A DNA stretch of 64,000 nt from Diphasiastrum complanatum (GCA_029204225.1 CM055092.1:100618200-100682199), one strand, 5' to 3'. Positions 1 through 11,062 are shown, counted from the stretch's first letter. The notes: generated by a model not told the origin, from the letters alone. Numbers and translations: made by a program.

Positions 1-1338
1 GCTTCTGAAAATGAAATCAGCCAGTACGAAGATAGCAGCAGAACAGAAGGCACAGTTAGCGAGCTGGCTATAGAAATGGGTAGGTCCTAGCAGGAAAACG
101 AAAATTGTAAGGAGATCACCAGTTTCTTCAGTATTAGTCGTAAAATGGCAGATTCTGCCATTGACATGCATCATACCAGATTTTAAATGGTTCACTTTTT
201 ATCTTGCAGATCAACCTGGAACAAGAACCGTAGGTTCGCGAATTGCAAAAGGTTTGATAAATGCTCATTGCCAAGCAAATCAGTTTTTTCCACAAAAGAG
301 CTCAAAACTCATGCGAAAGTGTGTAGTGACTAGTGACCTTATATGCTTGAGCGCAGGTGGTCGCCAACTGTCGAGCAGAGATAAGGCAGCTTCGGAGCTT
401 GCAATTAGTGTTAATGAGGATCCTGGATTGATGGGCGAGGGAGCTGAGGAGCTTGCTATCGACGATCTTATATTGATCGCTACCTACACTGAGAGCGAGA
501 AGAGAGCTCTGATTCACCTGCTTGAACAGGCAATTGATGATCGCAAGCAGCCTCGACAATGGAAGCGCTTTCTTAACTATCATCGGCTTGCGTGGAACAT
601 CCTTTCCCAAGAAGAGAAAGTCAAATCCCTGCATGGATGGCAAGTGCAACTTATAGTGTGGGTGTTTGTTTGCTGGCAATGGAAGTACGAGATGAACCTG
701 ATTATTAAGGTATGTATGTCACATAGCAGCAGCAGCAACATCATAACTAGCAGACATATATCGTAATGCTGTTTTGGTTCCATCAATTTTCTGTGTTGCT
801 CTACTCTACTCTACTCCTGCGCCAAAAATTAAACAACAAGATGAGATCCTATTCCATCCTATCCCAAGCTGCAGCAGCTGAACAAGCTATGTTAGACTGA
901 ATGTGTATCCTTTGTTGTCGCATTGCAGAAATGGAGGGAACTAGTTCTTGAATATAGCTCAGTGCCTGAACAGAGAAGGCAAGAAGGCTTGACTACTAGT
1001 AGTACTTGTGAGGTCAAGGCCAAAGAGACCCAGATCCTGCTCAAGGATGGTAATAACATAGGAGGAGAAGGCACACCCTCTTTGAGCCAAATTGTGAAAA
1101 GACTAGATTTGATTGTGAATCCATCAGAGTTAGAGAGCTCAAAGGAAAGGAAATCAAAAAGAAAAAGGCGGTTGGCAAAGATGTTGGAGGCCCTCAAGGG
1201 AGAATATGATGTGAGAATGAAGTCAATCTTGGCCTTCCAACACTTCCGCTTCCACTGTGCAGTTGACTACCTTGGATATGACATGGGAGAGGGAGATGTG
1301 GATGGGGACAACATTGGTCTATATATGTTGGAGCCTAG
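1..1338 (+). CDS. Three exons of an unrecognised, truncated host gene
   Basis: Exons run from before base 1 to 79, then 210-709 and 929-1338. The frame stays open across both splices. The first intron has donor GTAGGT at 80 and acceptor CTTGCAG ending at 209 (phase 1). The second has donor GTATGT at 710 and acceptor CATTGCAG ending at 928 (phase 0). The third exon ends at a good donor, CCTAG/GTATGT, at 1338/1339 in phase 2, so the gene should continue, but I see no next exon before repeats begin. The roughly 330 visible residues include an acidic stretch, a Trp-rich segment (QWKRF, HRLAW, KWREL), a basic cluster (KERKSKRKRR, perhaps nuclear) and a C-terminal part with FRFHCAVDYLGYD. I recognise no family. 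The start lies upstream of the window. Gene structure is well supported; function is unknown. Confidence 0.6.
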
Positions 1339-1888
1339 GTATGTTAATGCTAATAATACGCCCACAAAGCTCTTGATTGAATATACAAAACTTAGGAATC
1401 AATCAATACACTTAATATACTGATTAGTTTGTTCACTTGGTAGAAAGTGATTAGGACATCATTACACAACATCCTTATATGATGGTAGTGTTGTAAGAAT
1501 ATTTATTATTGTGTAATATGTTGCAACCCAAGTAGTGCAAAGTGTATAACACTTTAGATTGTGAATTTCCCTCAAGCAAAGTTGATAAAAAATGATCACG
1601 ACATGCTCTGCCTTTACATTTTTTAACATTCTTGGTTCGCAATTCAAAATTCGAAAATTCAAACTATGGGTTCACCTACCACGAATTATCTAAGGCATTT
1701 TAAAATGTCGGTATGCACTTTGATGACATTGCAAGGTACTACTTGAAGTTGGTAGCTTGTTGGTGGATGTTTCAAAATTGTAGCCTTGCAATCTCTCACA
1801 ACGTTATGAAACATGGTATAAATGCATTCAAGTGTAATGTGTTTGGATCAAGACTATAGATAAAGATAATGCACTTTCTTCTAGCAAT
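1339..1888. other. AT-rich sequence without recognisable gene
   Basis: This follows the last good donor of the host gene at 1339. It may be intron or intergenic DNA. I see no coding continuity, no LTR ends and no RNA gene. Confidence 0.4.
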
Positions 1889-2218
1889 CCACAAGAGAAA
1901 ATTAGCCATTTCAATCTACAACAAGGTGTAACATTTCGTAAGATATTAATGAATCATACATGTATCCAATTTTCTATGGCATTTCAAATGATGGCAAATA
2001 AGTCATTTGCGTTTATTATATCGTATAGTGTTTTATGAAGTAGCAATGAGTCATTGATGTTTGCAATTTAGGATAGCATTGCAAGGAGTCATCAAAAGTA
2101 CATGCATTAACATAGCACAAACTCCATCAGGAAAGTACAAAAACTTACATTGTAATTAGGTATGAAAGCTTCCTTCCAAAAAAAAGTGATTGTTTTGTGG
2201 TGCACGTATTGTGATCTA
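1889..2218 (+). repeat. Direct repeat copy 1 (about 330 bp)
   Basis: The block from about ACAAGAGAAAATTAGCC to the shared end GGTGCACGTATTGTGAT recurs at 2477-2837. The two copies differ by scattered substitutions, and copy 2 has extra blocks (a TTTGTAAGATGACAATTAG segment and a CATAAGATAG segment). The copies flank a copia reverse transcriptase remnant. They could be decayed LTRs or a duplicated intronic segment; no TG..CA ends could be fixed. Confidence 0.6.
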
Positions 2219-2324
2219 TAGATGTACATTCATGACGTAAAAAACATCATTTAAGTCACTGGCAAATGTCTTTATAATTCAACATCTACTATCTTGAAAA
2301 TTTTCCAAATTTCGACCCAACAGG

Positions 2325-2453
2325 CAGATTTTCATGAGCCAACAGAGATACCTCACCATTGTGTTGAAAAAATATGGAATGGCCGAGTGCAAACCAAGCC
2401 AATTCCCACTCGACCCTAGTTTGAAGCTATCAAAGGAGCAATGTCCAAAATCA
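2325..2453 (+). pseudogene. Ty1-copia reverse transcriptase remnant
   Basis: One open frame reads QIFMSQQRYLTIVLKKYGM, then AECKP, then PLDPSLKLSKEQCP. This is the segment of copia polymerases between the reverse transcriptase palm and RNase H (usual form QxxYxxDLLxKFGMxxCKPVxTP). About 43 codons survive between the two direct repeat copies. No other domain of this element is visible nearby, so it is a short relic. Confidence 0.65.
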
Positions 2454-2476
2454 AATAAAATTAATAGATAAAATCC

Positions 2477-2837
2477 ACAAGATAAAATTAGCCATTTAAA
2501 TCTACAATATGGTGTAACATTTCGTAAGATATTAATGAATCATACATGTATCCAATTTTCTATGGCATTTCAAATGATGGCAAATAAGTCATTTATGTTT
2601 ATTATATCGTATCGTGTTTTATGAAGTAGCAATGAGTCATTTTGTAAGATGACAATTAGTCAGTGATGTTTGCAATTTAGGATAGCATTGCATAAGATAG
2701 CAAGGAGTCATCAAAAGTACATGCATTAACATAACACAAACTCCATCAAGAAAGTGCAAAAACTTATATTGTTATTAGGTATGAAAGCTTCCTTCCAAAA
2801 AAAAGAGATTGTTTTGTGGTGCACGTATTGTGATTTA
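2477..2837 (+). repeat. Direct repeat copy 2 (about 360 bp)
   Basis: Second copy of the 1889-2218 block, same orientation, with two insertions relative to copy 1 and a cluster of point differences. Confidence 0.6.
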
Positions 2838-3478
2838 TACTGGATAGGTACCTAGCTATGCAAAGATGCTACCTTTAGTTGATCTCTACTTTCTCCCTTA
2901 ACTCTACTCACCTTTAACACTACTCTCACTAACTCTACTCCGCTAAACTAGCATTCAGCATGATTGGGTGAATGGGAAGAGAAGAAGAGAAGAGATAGAG
3001 TGGAGAGGGAGGTTAGCTCAAATGCTCAAGATGCATGCTAATGGAAAAACCATAGCTATTTAAACAACAACAAGGAAATGGAAAGCAAAATGGAAAACAC
3101 ACAACAATAGCATTAGCATGAGTGCTTAGCAAATGAGAATGCTTGGCTCTCCAATTTGGTAAAGTCTCCTCCTTCTCCTTAAGCATAGAATATCGTACAA
3201 GAGGTGTCTTTTTATAAATGGGGAAGGCCCTTGTCCCAAAATCAGTTAAAATAGCAATGATCGACTTATACAGTGCTTTCTAATTTCGACGGCACCACGT
3301 GTGCTCAGTTCTAAAATTATCGGGCCGTCTTTCTTTTATGAGCCCCTTGAGTGCTCTTAATGCTTATTAGTGTGAATATACAGTTTGAGGGAGAGCAATT
3401 CTATTGTCTTGTCTTATTGCACTTGACGTTGTGCTGTGGTGATTGATTTGGTCGGGTTTGTAAATTGTATTCTCAACT
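2838..3478 (+). repeat. Putative decayed LTR region of gypsy A
   Basis: This stretch ends a few bases before a primer binding site, as an LTR should, but the left boundary is not visible. It holds CT-rich then GA-rich tracts at about 2890-3010 and the phrase GGGGAAGGCCCTTG near 3220. The phrase and general layout recur near 54117, beside the primer site of gypsy E, so the two regions are distantly related. The orientation of that similarity does not fit both primer sites, so part of this stretch may belong to another element. Confidence 0.35.
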
Positions 3479-3490
3479 TGGTATCAGGGC
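3479..3490 (+). other. Primer binding site (tRNA-iMet type) of gypsy A
   Basis: TGGTATCAGGGC differs by one base from TGGTATCAGAGC, the usual plant retrotransposon primer site complementary to initiator tRNA-Met. It points to a + strand element. Confidence 0.7.
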
Positions 3491-4573
3491 CCTTGGTGGC
3501 TACAATCACCGGACAGGAACAGAGAGCTACGAATTCATGATGGTTTGTTGGCTAGGAAGCACAAAACTGAGTCTGTAGAGATTTGTGGAACAGCTCAAAA
3601 CTGTAAAAAGGATTCAAAGACAGGAAATTGTCGGCTGATTGTGACTGGCTTGAATCCAATCTATACCGTTTGAAGAACGTTTTGGAGCAAAAGTTAGCTT
3701 GCTGTAGGGCGACCTCAGTGGGATAGGAAGCTGCAAAAAGAATTTCTGAAAAAGTCTGAGGAAAGTCTCAAGAAAGGTGTATTCCTTGGAAGCCAGGGTT
3801 TGGAGGAGTTGTAACTAAGATCTCTCTCAGCTCAAAACCTTTTTCACAGTTGTGAAAGTGTGCAACTGGGTGCCCTGGTGTGGGGAGTGGTCTGTCAACT
3901 GGCTGTGAGCAGCCGCGTGCCAACAAGTTTGGTAAATCAAGTTTTTCAGATATGCCATAGCGCAAGAGAGCTTGGAAAATGTTGGAGATGGCCGTGATGG
4001 AGGTCGCGGGCTACAACGCGCGGCCAGTCGCGCTAGCCCTGTAGAGTGAGGAAGGGTGTAGCGATTCCAAAAGGTGAGGTCGGTGCGCCTGGAAGTCTGT
4101 GATCATTGGATCCAAAGTTATTGTGATCAACGGTTGAAATCGACTGGCCAAGAAGTGATCTAGGCAGTTAGATATTAGATAACCAATGGATCTGTTGAAT
4201 TCCAACTTGAACTTCATTTGAAAGGGCATGAAGTGTAGAAGACACTTCAACTTCTTTAAAAATCTTCATCCTGAAATTTGAGTTGGGTCCTGAAGTTGGT
4301 GAAGAGTGAAAACCCTTCAAGGTGAAAAGATAGTTCAAAAACTTAAAGTGCCCTTATTTTCACCTCCTTTAGCCTAGTTTGGCCAAACGAAAGGCTATAG
4401 CCTCCAAACGAAGGGCACCCTGACTGTACTTGCAAGTACAATACGTCAAAATAGAGTGATTGCCGTGGAGAAAGTATTTGGAGCATGCCAAAAGTGATTT
4501 CACCATTCCATTGGGCACATAGTAGGAAGTTGGTGACTAGGCCCAACATGTCTCACACAACTAAAAGAAGATC
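3491..4573 (+). pseudogene. Gypsy A leader and N-terminal gag region, decayed
   Basis: Position between primer site and zinc knuckle suggests leader and the capsid part of gag. No frame is open for long, and I could not recognise capsid motifs. Longer frames on the minus strand here look like chance. Confidence 0.35.
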
Positions 4574-5444
4574 ATGTGTATCGATGGTCCATACCATACG
4601 TGCAAACGAGCAATGGTTTTCCACAACTACAAGGTGATCGTTCTATCAAGAGGAGGGCCTTGTCACCGGAGGAAGTCTTTGGATCCATTAAGAAAAAGTG
4701 TTGAGATGTTAGCAAAAGAAATGAGTGATTTAAAAGTCCAAATGTCTGATGTTAAAGCTAAGCGAAAGAAAGCGAAGCTTAACGCCAATGTTTGGTGTAC
4801 CGCTTGTCGGAAGGAAGGTCATTCTAAGACCAACTGTCCCAGTTTATAGACTAAATATTTAGAAGAGGAATTATTCCTCTGTCCAATTAATAATCATGAG
4901 GAGGTAGCTATACTACAACTCCTACTAACCAAAAAACCATTATACCGAAATAGTGTACTGGTCAATAGTACACTATTTTGCATAGGGGCAGGACACGAGA
5001 TTCCACTCCACCACCCAGAGTAAGGGTTCGTGCTACAATTGTAGAGCCACGGGTCACTATTCACCTGATTGCCCTGAACCCAGCAGGCCAGTAGGATATG
5101 TGACGCTTTGCGCTAACTGTAAAGGTGAAGGGCATGTCACTACTGAATGTCCTCAACCACAACAACCACGGTCTAAACCAAGGTTTATAAACTTGCCTAG
5201 AGAAGATGACCCTCGGCCATCTAAAACTAACACTGACATGATAGTTCAGAGAAGAGAAGTAGAGTCTGAATCATTAGATCAAGACCATCAATGGCCAGAT
5301 TTAGATGTAGATATAAATAAAGTAACTACTAGAACTAGTAAAGATTCTTCAACTCTTAAAGATAAGAAGAAAACTAAGACAAAATTTTCGATAACCACAA
5401 AAAACACGAAAAATGCGACAGAAAAATTGAAAGTCACAGATTAG
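4574..5444 (+). pseudogene. Gypsy A gag with three CCHC zinc knuckles
   Basis: The first frame (4574-4849) has a charged helical segment (MLAKEMSDLKVQMSDVKAK) followed by the knuckle CTACRKEGHSKTNC, spaced C-x2-C-x4-H-x4-C, then a TAG stop. About 200 bases on, a second frame has CYNCRATGHYSPDC, closely followed by CANCKGEGHVTTEC in the 5100-5444 frame. Three knuckles are more than the one or two usual in plant gypsy gags. The C-terminal tail is Lys-rich. Gag packages the element RNA; here it is broken by a stop and at least one frame change. Confidence 0.75.
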
Positions 5445-5777
5445 TTAATAAAAATTCCTAATAATAAAGAATTAGACCTTGATAGGCCAATGAAAAACAT
5501 TATGATGTTGATATTAGTCCAGAAGCTAAAAAGCTTTTAGACGAAGAAACTAGAAAAGTTAAAAAAAAGTAACATTTTCAAATTTAGTTATAAGTAGCGA
5601 GATACCTAGAGATCCATCGTCACTTAGAAACCGTTCTTATGATATAGTAGAAGACCTTGTCTCCAGAAGAATGCCCAATACAGTTTTAAACAGTTATTAG
5701 ACGATAATCAATATCACAAGAAAGAAATTAAGCAATTTTTTTTCAAAATAAAAAAAGAAAAAAAAAAACAAATTACC
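5445..5777 (+). pseudogene. Decayed gag-protease linker of gypsy A
   Basis: AT-rich sequence between the last zinc knuckle and the protease. Short stretches look coding in shifting frames, and an A-rich run sits at about 5748-5768. No domain recognised. Confidence 0.35.
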
Positions 5778-6225
5778 AGTAGTCAACATAGGATTAGTTA
5801 ATTACGGTGATGAAGGTCAACCCGAGATTCAGATAGTAATCAATGGCTGCATCTTAGATAGTGTACTCGTAGATTCTGGATCTAGCGTAAACATAATGAC
5901 TGAAGAAACAACATATGAGTTAGGCATTCATCATAGAATAGCACCCACCTTAAGACATTTAAGGTTAGCTGATGCAACTAGAAGATCACCAATAGGAGAA
6001 TTGTCTCAAGTTACAGTTTATATTGGAGACCATAAGTTTCTTATGGATTTTATAATATTAAGAACTACAAGACAATCGTCATATAAAGTGTTATTAGGAC
6101 GACCATGGCTCTACCAGGCCGATGTCATAACCCACTGGAAGAAGAAGGAGATTACCTTCAGAGACCAAATGGAGACATACGGAAAAAAGTCACAAAAGAA
6201 TTTCTATATCATGGAAAAAAGATAA
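5778..6225 (+). pseudogene. Gypsy A aspartic protease
   Basis: The frame reads VVNIGLVNYGDEG, then the active-site motif VLVDSGSSVNIM near 5868-5903, then LRLADATRR and the C-terminal motif VLLGRPWLYQADV near 6090-6125. This is the standard retropepsin layout of plant gypsy elements (DSG active site, then GRPWL). The protease frees gag and pol proteins from the polyprotein. The frame ends at TAA (6223-6225). Confidence 0.8.
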
Positions 6226-6458
6226 GTACGAAGGTGAGACACCTACATCATCCTCGAGCTATACTTCGGAGGATGAAGGGCTTCAGTCCGTAGGGACTGA
6301 TGAAGGGGAGATGTTTGTCACACTAAGTATACATATATACAGTAATAGAGTAGAATATGTACCCATGAAATCCATTTAGCAGACGCATCCAAATGTATAC
6401 CAGTAGGTGAGCTAAAAAGTATTAGCGTACTCATGGAGACAGAGACGTTTGTTATGAA
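6226..6458 (+). pseudogene. Gypsy A: linker and first part of a second protease-like half
   Basis: After an acidic Ser-rich linker (EGETPTSSSS, SEDEG) a new frame has IHLADASK then PVGELKSISVL, which parallels LRLADATRR and SPIGELSQVTV in the preceding protease. The frame runs into the copia-1 target site at FVM(N) and resumes on the far side at 12890. Confidence 0.65.
6454..6458. repeat. Target site duplication of copia-1, left copy (ATGAA)
   Basis: ATGAA directly precedes the LTR start TGTGAAAA and is repeated at 12890-12894 directly after the other LTR. Confidence 0.95.
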
Positions 6459-7113
6459 TGTGAAAAATACAGATCCTAAGTGGATCTAAACTCCAAGATC
6501 ATTGGCTTGAATGCTTGCACTCCAAACTACATAAGCTAGGAATTGGCAACACATTCTATGCTACCTAGAATGCAAAGAACTTGATCAAAAAGCATTTATC
6601 ACAAATGGAAACTTCCATAAACATCAAGTGCGGCCCAAAATAGCATTATACAGTCCATAATACATCAGCCTATCACTTTTGGAAAGCACCTAAGATCATA
6701 CACAATAGCTTGAAGACAATACACACAACAATGCTCTCAATGGAGGAAGAAACAATGACAATGATCTATTGATCTCAATGAAGCATACAAAAGGTTTCTC
6801 CAACCTGTTCTCCACGACTTCCCTACTATTTATGGATGAGGAAGATGACTCTCTCTCCTCTCTCTAGAAGGTACTTGACCCTAGATATTCCCTATATAGG
6901 AAAAATAGCTAAAAATGGCTTATATGACCAAAATACATCAAAATGGTCTCATTTTGAAGGGTATGAAGTTTGACACTTCATCATACTGAAAAAATACAGT
7001 AAATAAAAACATTGTGGCCTGGTTCACACGTGTGAAACTCCAGAACCAAAACTATTTACAATTTTAGCCAATTTAGGCCTCAAACTAGCTAGGAAATGTT
7101 GACAATTTTCACA
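6459..7113 (-). repeat. Copia-1 3' LTR (655 bp)
   Basis: Begins TGTGAAAAATACAG and ends GACAATTTTCACA on the + strand. It contains the palindrome TTCACACGTGTGAA at 7023-7036 and a CCTATATAGG TATA-like palindrome at 6891-6900. The gag-pol stop codon lies in its first bases in element orientation. Confidence 0.97.
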
Positions 7114-10100
7114 CTCCCTCTTCAACATTGGATGCTAGTTTCAACATAGTCTTTGAGCACATTCCAAGATTAGATCTATGCATTAAATATAGGTCCTTTC
7201 CCAATGGTTTGGTGAAGATATCAGCCACACACTCCTTTGAAGAGACATGTTGAAGCTCCACCTCTTTGGCAATGACTTGATCTCTCACAAAATGGTGAGC
7301 AATCTCAATGTGCTTGCTCCTTGCATGAAAAACAGGATTGCTTGCCAAGCTTTGGGCTGAAAGGTTATCACAAAGTATGATTGGAGTCTTCTCTGGTTCC
7401 AGCAAGTGAAGATCCAATAACATCCTCTTGATCCAAAGAATCTCCTTGGTGCATGTTGTTAATGCCTTGTACTCGGCTTCGGTGGAAGATAGAGAGATAG
7501 TTGGTTGCTTCTTTGATAGCCATGAGACCACTCCATCTCCAAGATAGATTGCAAAGGCACTTGTTGACTTCCTATCCATTTGATCACCTGCAAAATCTGA
7601 ATCTGAAAATCCACAAAGGTTAGGTGTAGTACCTCCATACAAGATGCCAAAATCTCTAGATCCCGAGATGTATCTAAGTACTCTCTTTCCTAGCTTCCAA
7701 TGAGCCTCACTAGGATCTTGCATAAATTGACTTAGTTTACCAACCACAAAGCTTAGATCAGGTCTTGTGAAGGTTAACCATATAAGAGATCCTATTAGCT
7801 TTCTATAGAGAGTAATGTCCTTGAAGGATCTTTCATTACTTCTTGTAGTTAGCTTTACATTTGATTCCATAGGAGTAGAAACAACTTTACAATCTTCCAT
7901 ATGAAACCTTTTTAGAATAGAGTTAACATACTTTTCTTGACATATGAATGTAGATTTAGAAGTTCTAATAATCTCTATTCCTAAGATATAATGAAGTTTA
8001 CCAAGATCTTGAATTTCAAACTCTCTTTTGAGTGCCATCTTGATTTCATCTATATCTAGATTGTTACCACCACTTAAGATAATGTCATCAACATAGATCA
8101 AAAGTAAAGTGATATCATTTTCATTCAATCTAAAGTAGAGAGAATGATCATACTCACTCATAACAAAGTTTTGAGAAAGTAAGAAGGAATTGAGCTTAGC
8201 ATACCAACTCCTTGGTGCTTGCTTTAGCCCATACAAACTCTTTTGGAGATAGCACACATGATTAGGCTCATCATGTGAAACATAGCCCTCGGGTTGCTCC
8301 ATGTAAATATCTTCTTCAAGATCACCATTCAAGAAGGCATTAGTAACATCCATTTGCCACATATCCCAATCATAAAGAGTTGCAAGAGAGATTAGGATTC
8401 GAATAGTTACCATCTTTGCCACGGGTGCAAAGGTCTCATCATAGTCAATACCATATTCTTGAGCATACCCCTTTGCCACCAACCTTGCCTTGTACTTGTT
8501 GATTGATCCATCTTGATTTGTCTTGATCTTGAAGATCCACTTACAACCAATTGCCTTCTTGTCCTTTGGAAGCTTTACCAACCTCCATGTGTTGCTTTTG
8601 ATGAGTGCTTGATGCTCATGATCCATGGCTTGGATCCATTCCTTCTTTTGAATTGCTTCACCTACACAAGTTGGTTCATCAAAAGAGGTAAGAAAAGCAA
8701 AGTTAGAGTTGTCCACCACTTGCTTTCCTTTTTCATCATAGGTTAGCCTTGATGGCTTAGCCCTTTGCCTTTGAGTCTTCCTTGAAGTTTGCTTTGGAGT
8801 GGCATCTCCATCTTCATCCAAGACATCTTGCACATCATGATGATTAGTAGGCACATCAACATCAACATCAACAACATTGGAAACATTCTCTTCATGAAAG
8901 ATGACATCCCTACTTATGACAACTTTCTTTGTAGAAGGAATGTACACTTTGTAAGCCTTGCTTACTTCACTATAGCCAACAAACACACCCTTCTTTGATG
9001 AAGGATCTTCTTTAGTTCTATCATCAAGTGTGATATTGACAAAACATGTACATCCAAAGATCCTACAATGCTTGACACTCGGCCTTCTACCATAAAGAAC
9101 CTCATGAGGAGTTTTACCATCCAAGGAAGCACTTGTCCATCTATTACATAGATAGTTAGCACATGATAAAGCTTCCCCCCAAAAAGACTTAGCAAGATTA
9201 GCATGTAGTCTCATTGCCTTGGCACATTCACAAAGGGTTCTATTCTTCCTCTCGGCCACTCCATTCTGTTGTGGAGTCCTAGGACTAGACATCTCCCTCT
9301 TAATCCCATGTGCTATACAAAAGTCTTTGAACCTATTTGAGGTGTATTCCCCTCCATTATCAGATCTTAAGCATTTGATCTTTGTATTGAATTGGTTTTC
9401 CATTTCATTCTTGAACTTGACAAATGCAGCAAACACTTCATCCTTACTTTTAAGAAGATAGATCCAAGTATACCTACTAAAGTCATCAATGAAAGTTGCA
9501 TACATCTTTGCCCCACCATTGCTAGTTGTACTAGAAGAATGAATATCAGAATGCACAAGTTGAAAAGCTTCTTTAGATCTAGAAGTAGATCTAGAATAAG
9601 CAAGTCTATGAGATTTGGACAAGGCACAATGTTCACAAACACTATTGTTTGCAACAAGACTTTTAGGGAGACCAAGAACAAGCTCTTTCTTTGCCATTAC
9701 CTCCAAAGATTTGAAGTTGGGATGGCCCAACCTCTTGTGCCAAACTTCTTGGTTTGTCAATTGCTCCCTAGCCATACATCCTTCATGATTAGAGATCACA
9801 CATGCATCAAGCTTGAAAAGTTTACCATGCCTCCTACCTTGAGCAATCAAGGATCCACATTTACTTATCAAACATGCATCTCCAATGAACTCCACATCAA
9901 GTCCTTTGTCAATCATTTGACTTACACTAAGCAAATTCTTAGTGATTGAAGGAATGTACAAAACATTTTCAAGATTTGCTTTCCTATTTGTTGAAAGGGA
10001 AATAGGAATAGTGCCTATGCCTTTGATGTCACATTGACCATCATTTGCAGTGTAGATGATGTTACCTTCTCCCTCATAAGACAATAAGGATGTAAAGTAT

Positions 10101-11062
10101 TCCTTATGTCTTGTCATGTGAGATGAGGCTCCACTATCAATCCACCAAGGATCATTATCATCTATGTTGGCTAACAAACTTGAAGTCATAACAAGTGATT
10201 CACATGTGTTATGTTCTTCCTCATCTATTGTAAGATTTCCTTGCCTCTCTCCTTGCTCTCTTTTCTTCTTATAACATTCATTTGCAAAATGACCTTTTAT
10301 CCCACAATAAAAGCACTTGAACTTTGACTTATTGTTCTTAGTATAAGAGGAAGAGGAAGAGTGATCATCATGATCAAAGTTACCACCTTTGGACCATTTC
10401 CCTTTGCCTTTACCTTTGCCCTTGAATTTGCCTTTTGTGAAGAAAGCCTCTTCACCTCCACCTTGCAAGGATGCACCATCAAGCTTTGATTGCAACCTAT
10501 GTTCTTCAGCCAATAATATTTCTTGCAAGTCAACCACACTTGGCAAGACTCTTTGAATGGCAAAACTTTGCACAAGGTTAGCATGTTCATTTAGCAAACC
10601 ATTCAACATAACTTGGACTATTTCACCATCTTTTATGTTCTCATCAATGCATGCTAAATCATCACTTAGGGACTTAACTCTCAAGATAAATGCATGAGCA
10701 CTTTCACCCTCTCTTTGCCTACTAGAAAATATTTGTCTCCTTAGGGTCAATACCCTAGATGTGGACTTTGATTCAAAGAGCTTCTTTAAGGCATTCCATG
10801 CCTCACTTGCACTTTGACACTTTCCAACTTCCTTGAGAAGTTCATTTGTAACATTCATTTTAATGATATGAAGAGCCCTTTTGGCCTTCTTATCAAACCT
10901 TTGTTGCTCTTGAAGTGTGAGAGGTCTCTCTTCAATTTCTGCAACTATGTCCATGAGTTCATTCAACTCAAGTAAGGACTCCATCCTCACTTTCCAAGTA
11001 GAGTAGTTTGATGAACTCAACCTTTCACTAGACTCTAGCATGATCCCACCATTGGAAGCCAT
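7109..11062 (-). CDS. Copia-1 gag-pol polyprotein, 1317 aa, intact
   Basis: Domains in order: copia-type gag (about 8-200, SNYSTWKVRMESL near the start); Gly/Lys-rich basic linker (209-225); zinc knuckle CFYCGIKGHFANEC (250-263); protease DSGASSHM (309-316); pre-integrase WHKRLGHPNF (441-450) with CEHC; integrase with D506, D568 and E604 in the D,D35E spacing and GVAERKN; reverse transcriptase from NTWRLVKLPKDKKAIGCKW (824 on) with YVDD at 990-993; RNase H ending near 1290 with CDNLSAQSLA and ARSKHIEIAHHF. About 1300 aa is normal for plant copia. The ATG at 11062 begins MASNGGIMLESSERLS, and copia-3 gag has the related VFLLEASERLS. The protein copies the element RNA into DNA and integrates it. 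The stop TGA overlaps the 3' LTR. Confidence 0.97.
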   Translation of the reverse strand: MASNGGIMLESSERLSSSNYSTWKVRMESLLELNELMDIVAEIEERPLTLQEQQRFDKKAKRALHIIKMNVTNELLKEVGKCQSASEAWNALKKLFESKSTSRVLTLRRQIFSSRQREGESAHAFILRVKSLSDDLACIDENIKDGEIVQVMLNGLLNEHANLVQSFAIQRVLPSVVDLQEILLAEEHRLQSKLDGASLQGGGEEAFFTKGKFKGKGKGKGKWSKGGNFDHDDHSSSSSYTKNNKSKFKCFYCGIKGHFANECYKKKREQGERQGNLTIDEEEHNTCESLVMTSSLLANIDDNDPWWIDSGASSHMTRHKEYFTSLLSYEGEGNIIYTANDGQCDIKGIGTIPISLSTNRKANLENVLYIPSITKNLLSVSQMIDKGLDVEFIGDACLISKCGSLIAQGRRHGKLFKLDACVISNHEGCMAREQLTNQEVWHKRLGHPNFKSLEVMAKKELVLGLPKSLVANNSVCEHCALSKSHRLAYSRSTSRSKEAFQLVHSDIHSSSTTSNGGAKMYATFIDDFSRYTWIYLLKSKDEVFAAFVKFKNEMENQFNTKIKCLRSDNGGEYTSNRFKDFCIAHGIKREMSSPRTPQQNGVAERKNRTLCECAKAMRLHANLAKSFWGEALSCANYLCNRWTSASLDGKTPHEVLYGRRPSVKHCRIFGCTCFVNITLDDRTKEDPSSKKGVFVGYSEVSKAYKVYIPSTKKVVISRDVIFHEENVSNVVDVDVDVPTNHHDVQDVLDEDGDATPKQTSRKTQRQRAKPSRLTYDEKGKQVVDNSNFAFLTSFDEPTCVGEAIQKKEWIQAMDHEHQALIKSNTWRLVKLPKDKKAIGCKWIFKIKTNQDGSINKYKARLVAKGYAQEYGIDYDETFAPVAKMVTIRILISLATLYDWDMWQMDVTNAFLNGDLEEDIYMEQPEGYVSHDEPNHVCYLQKSLYGLKQAPRSWYAKLNSFLLSQNFVMSEYDHSLYFRLNENDITLLLIYVDDIILSGGNNLDIDEIKMALKREFEIQDLGKLHYILGIEIIRTSKSTFICQEKYVNSILKRFHMEDCKVVSTPMESNVKLTTRSNERSFKDITLYRKLIGSLIWLTFTRPDLSFVVGKLSQFMQDPSEAHWKLGKRVLRYISGSRDFGILYGGTTPNLCGFSDSDFAGDQMDRKSTSAFAIYLGDGVVSWLSKKQPTISLSSTEAEYKALTTCTKEILWIKRMLLDLHLLEPEKTPIILCDNLSAQSLASNPVFHARSKHIEIAHHFVRDQVIAKEVELQHVSSKECVADIFTKPLGKDLYLMHRSNLGMCSKTMLKLASNVEEGV
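7114..7127 (-). other. Copia-1 polypurine tract
   Basis: In element orientation the bases just before the 3' LTR read GAAGAGGGAG, the expected plus-strand priming tract. It also encodes the last codons of the polyprotein (EEGV). Confidence 0.85.

Noticed and set aside
8513-9949. Several + strand frames of 69-185 codons opposite copia-1 pol
   Set aside because: They overlap the intact 1317-codon ORF on the other strand and show no domain; shadows of that gene.
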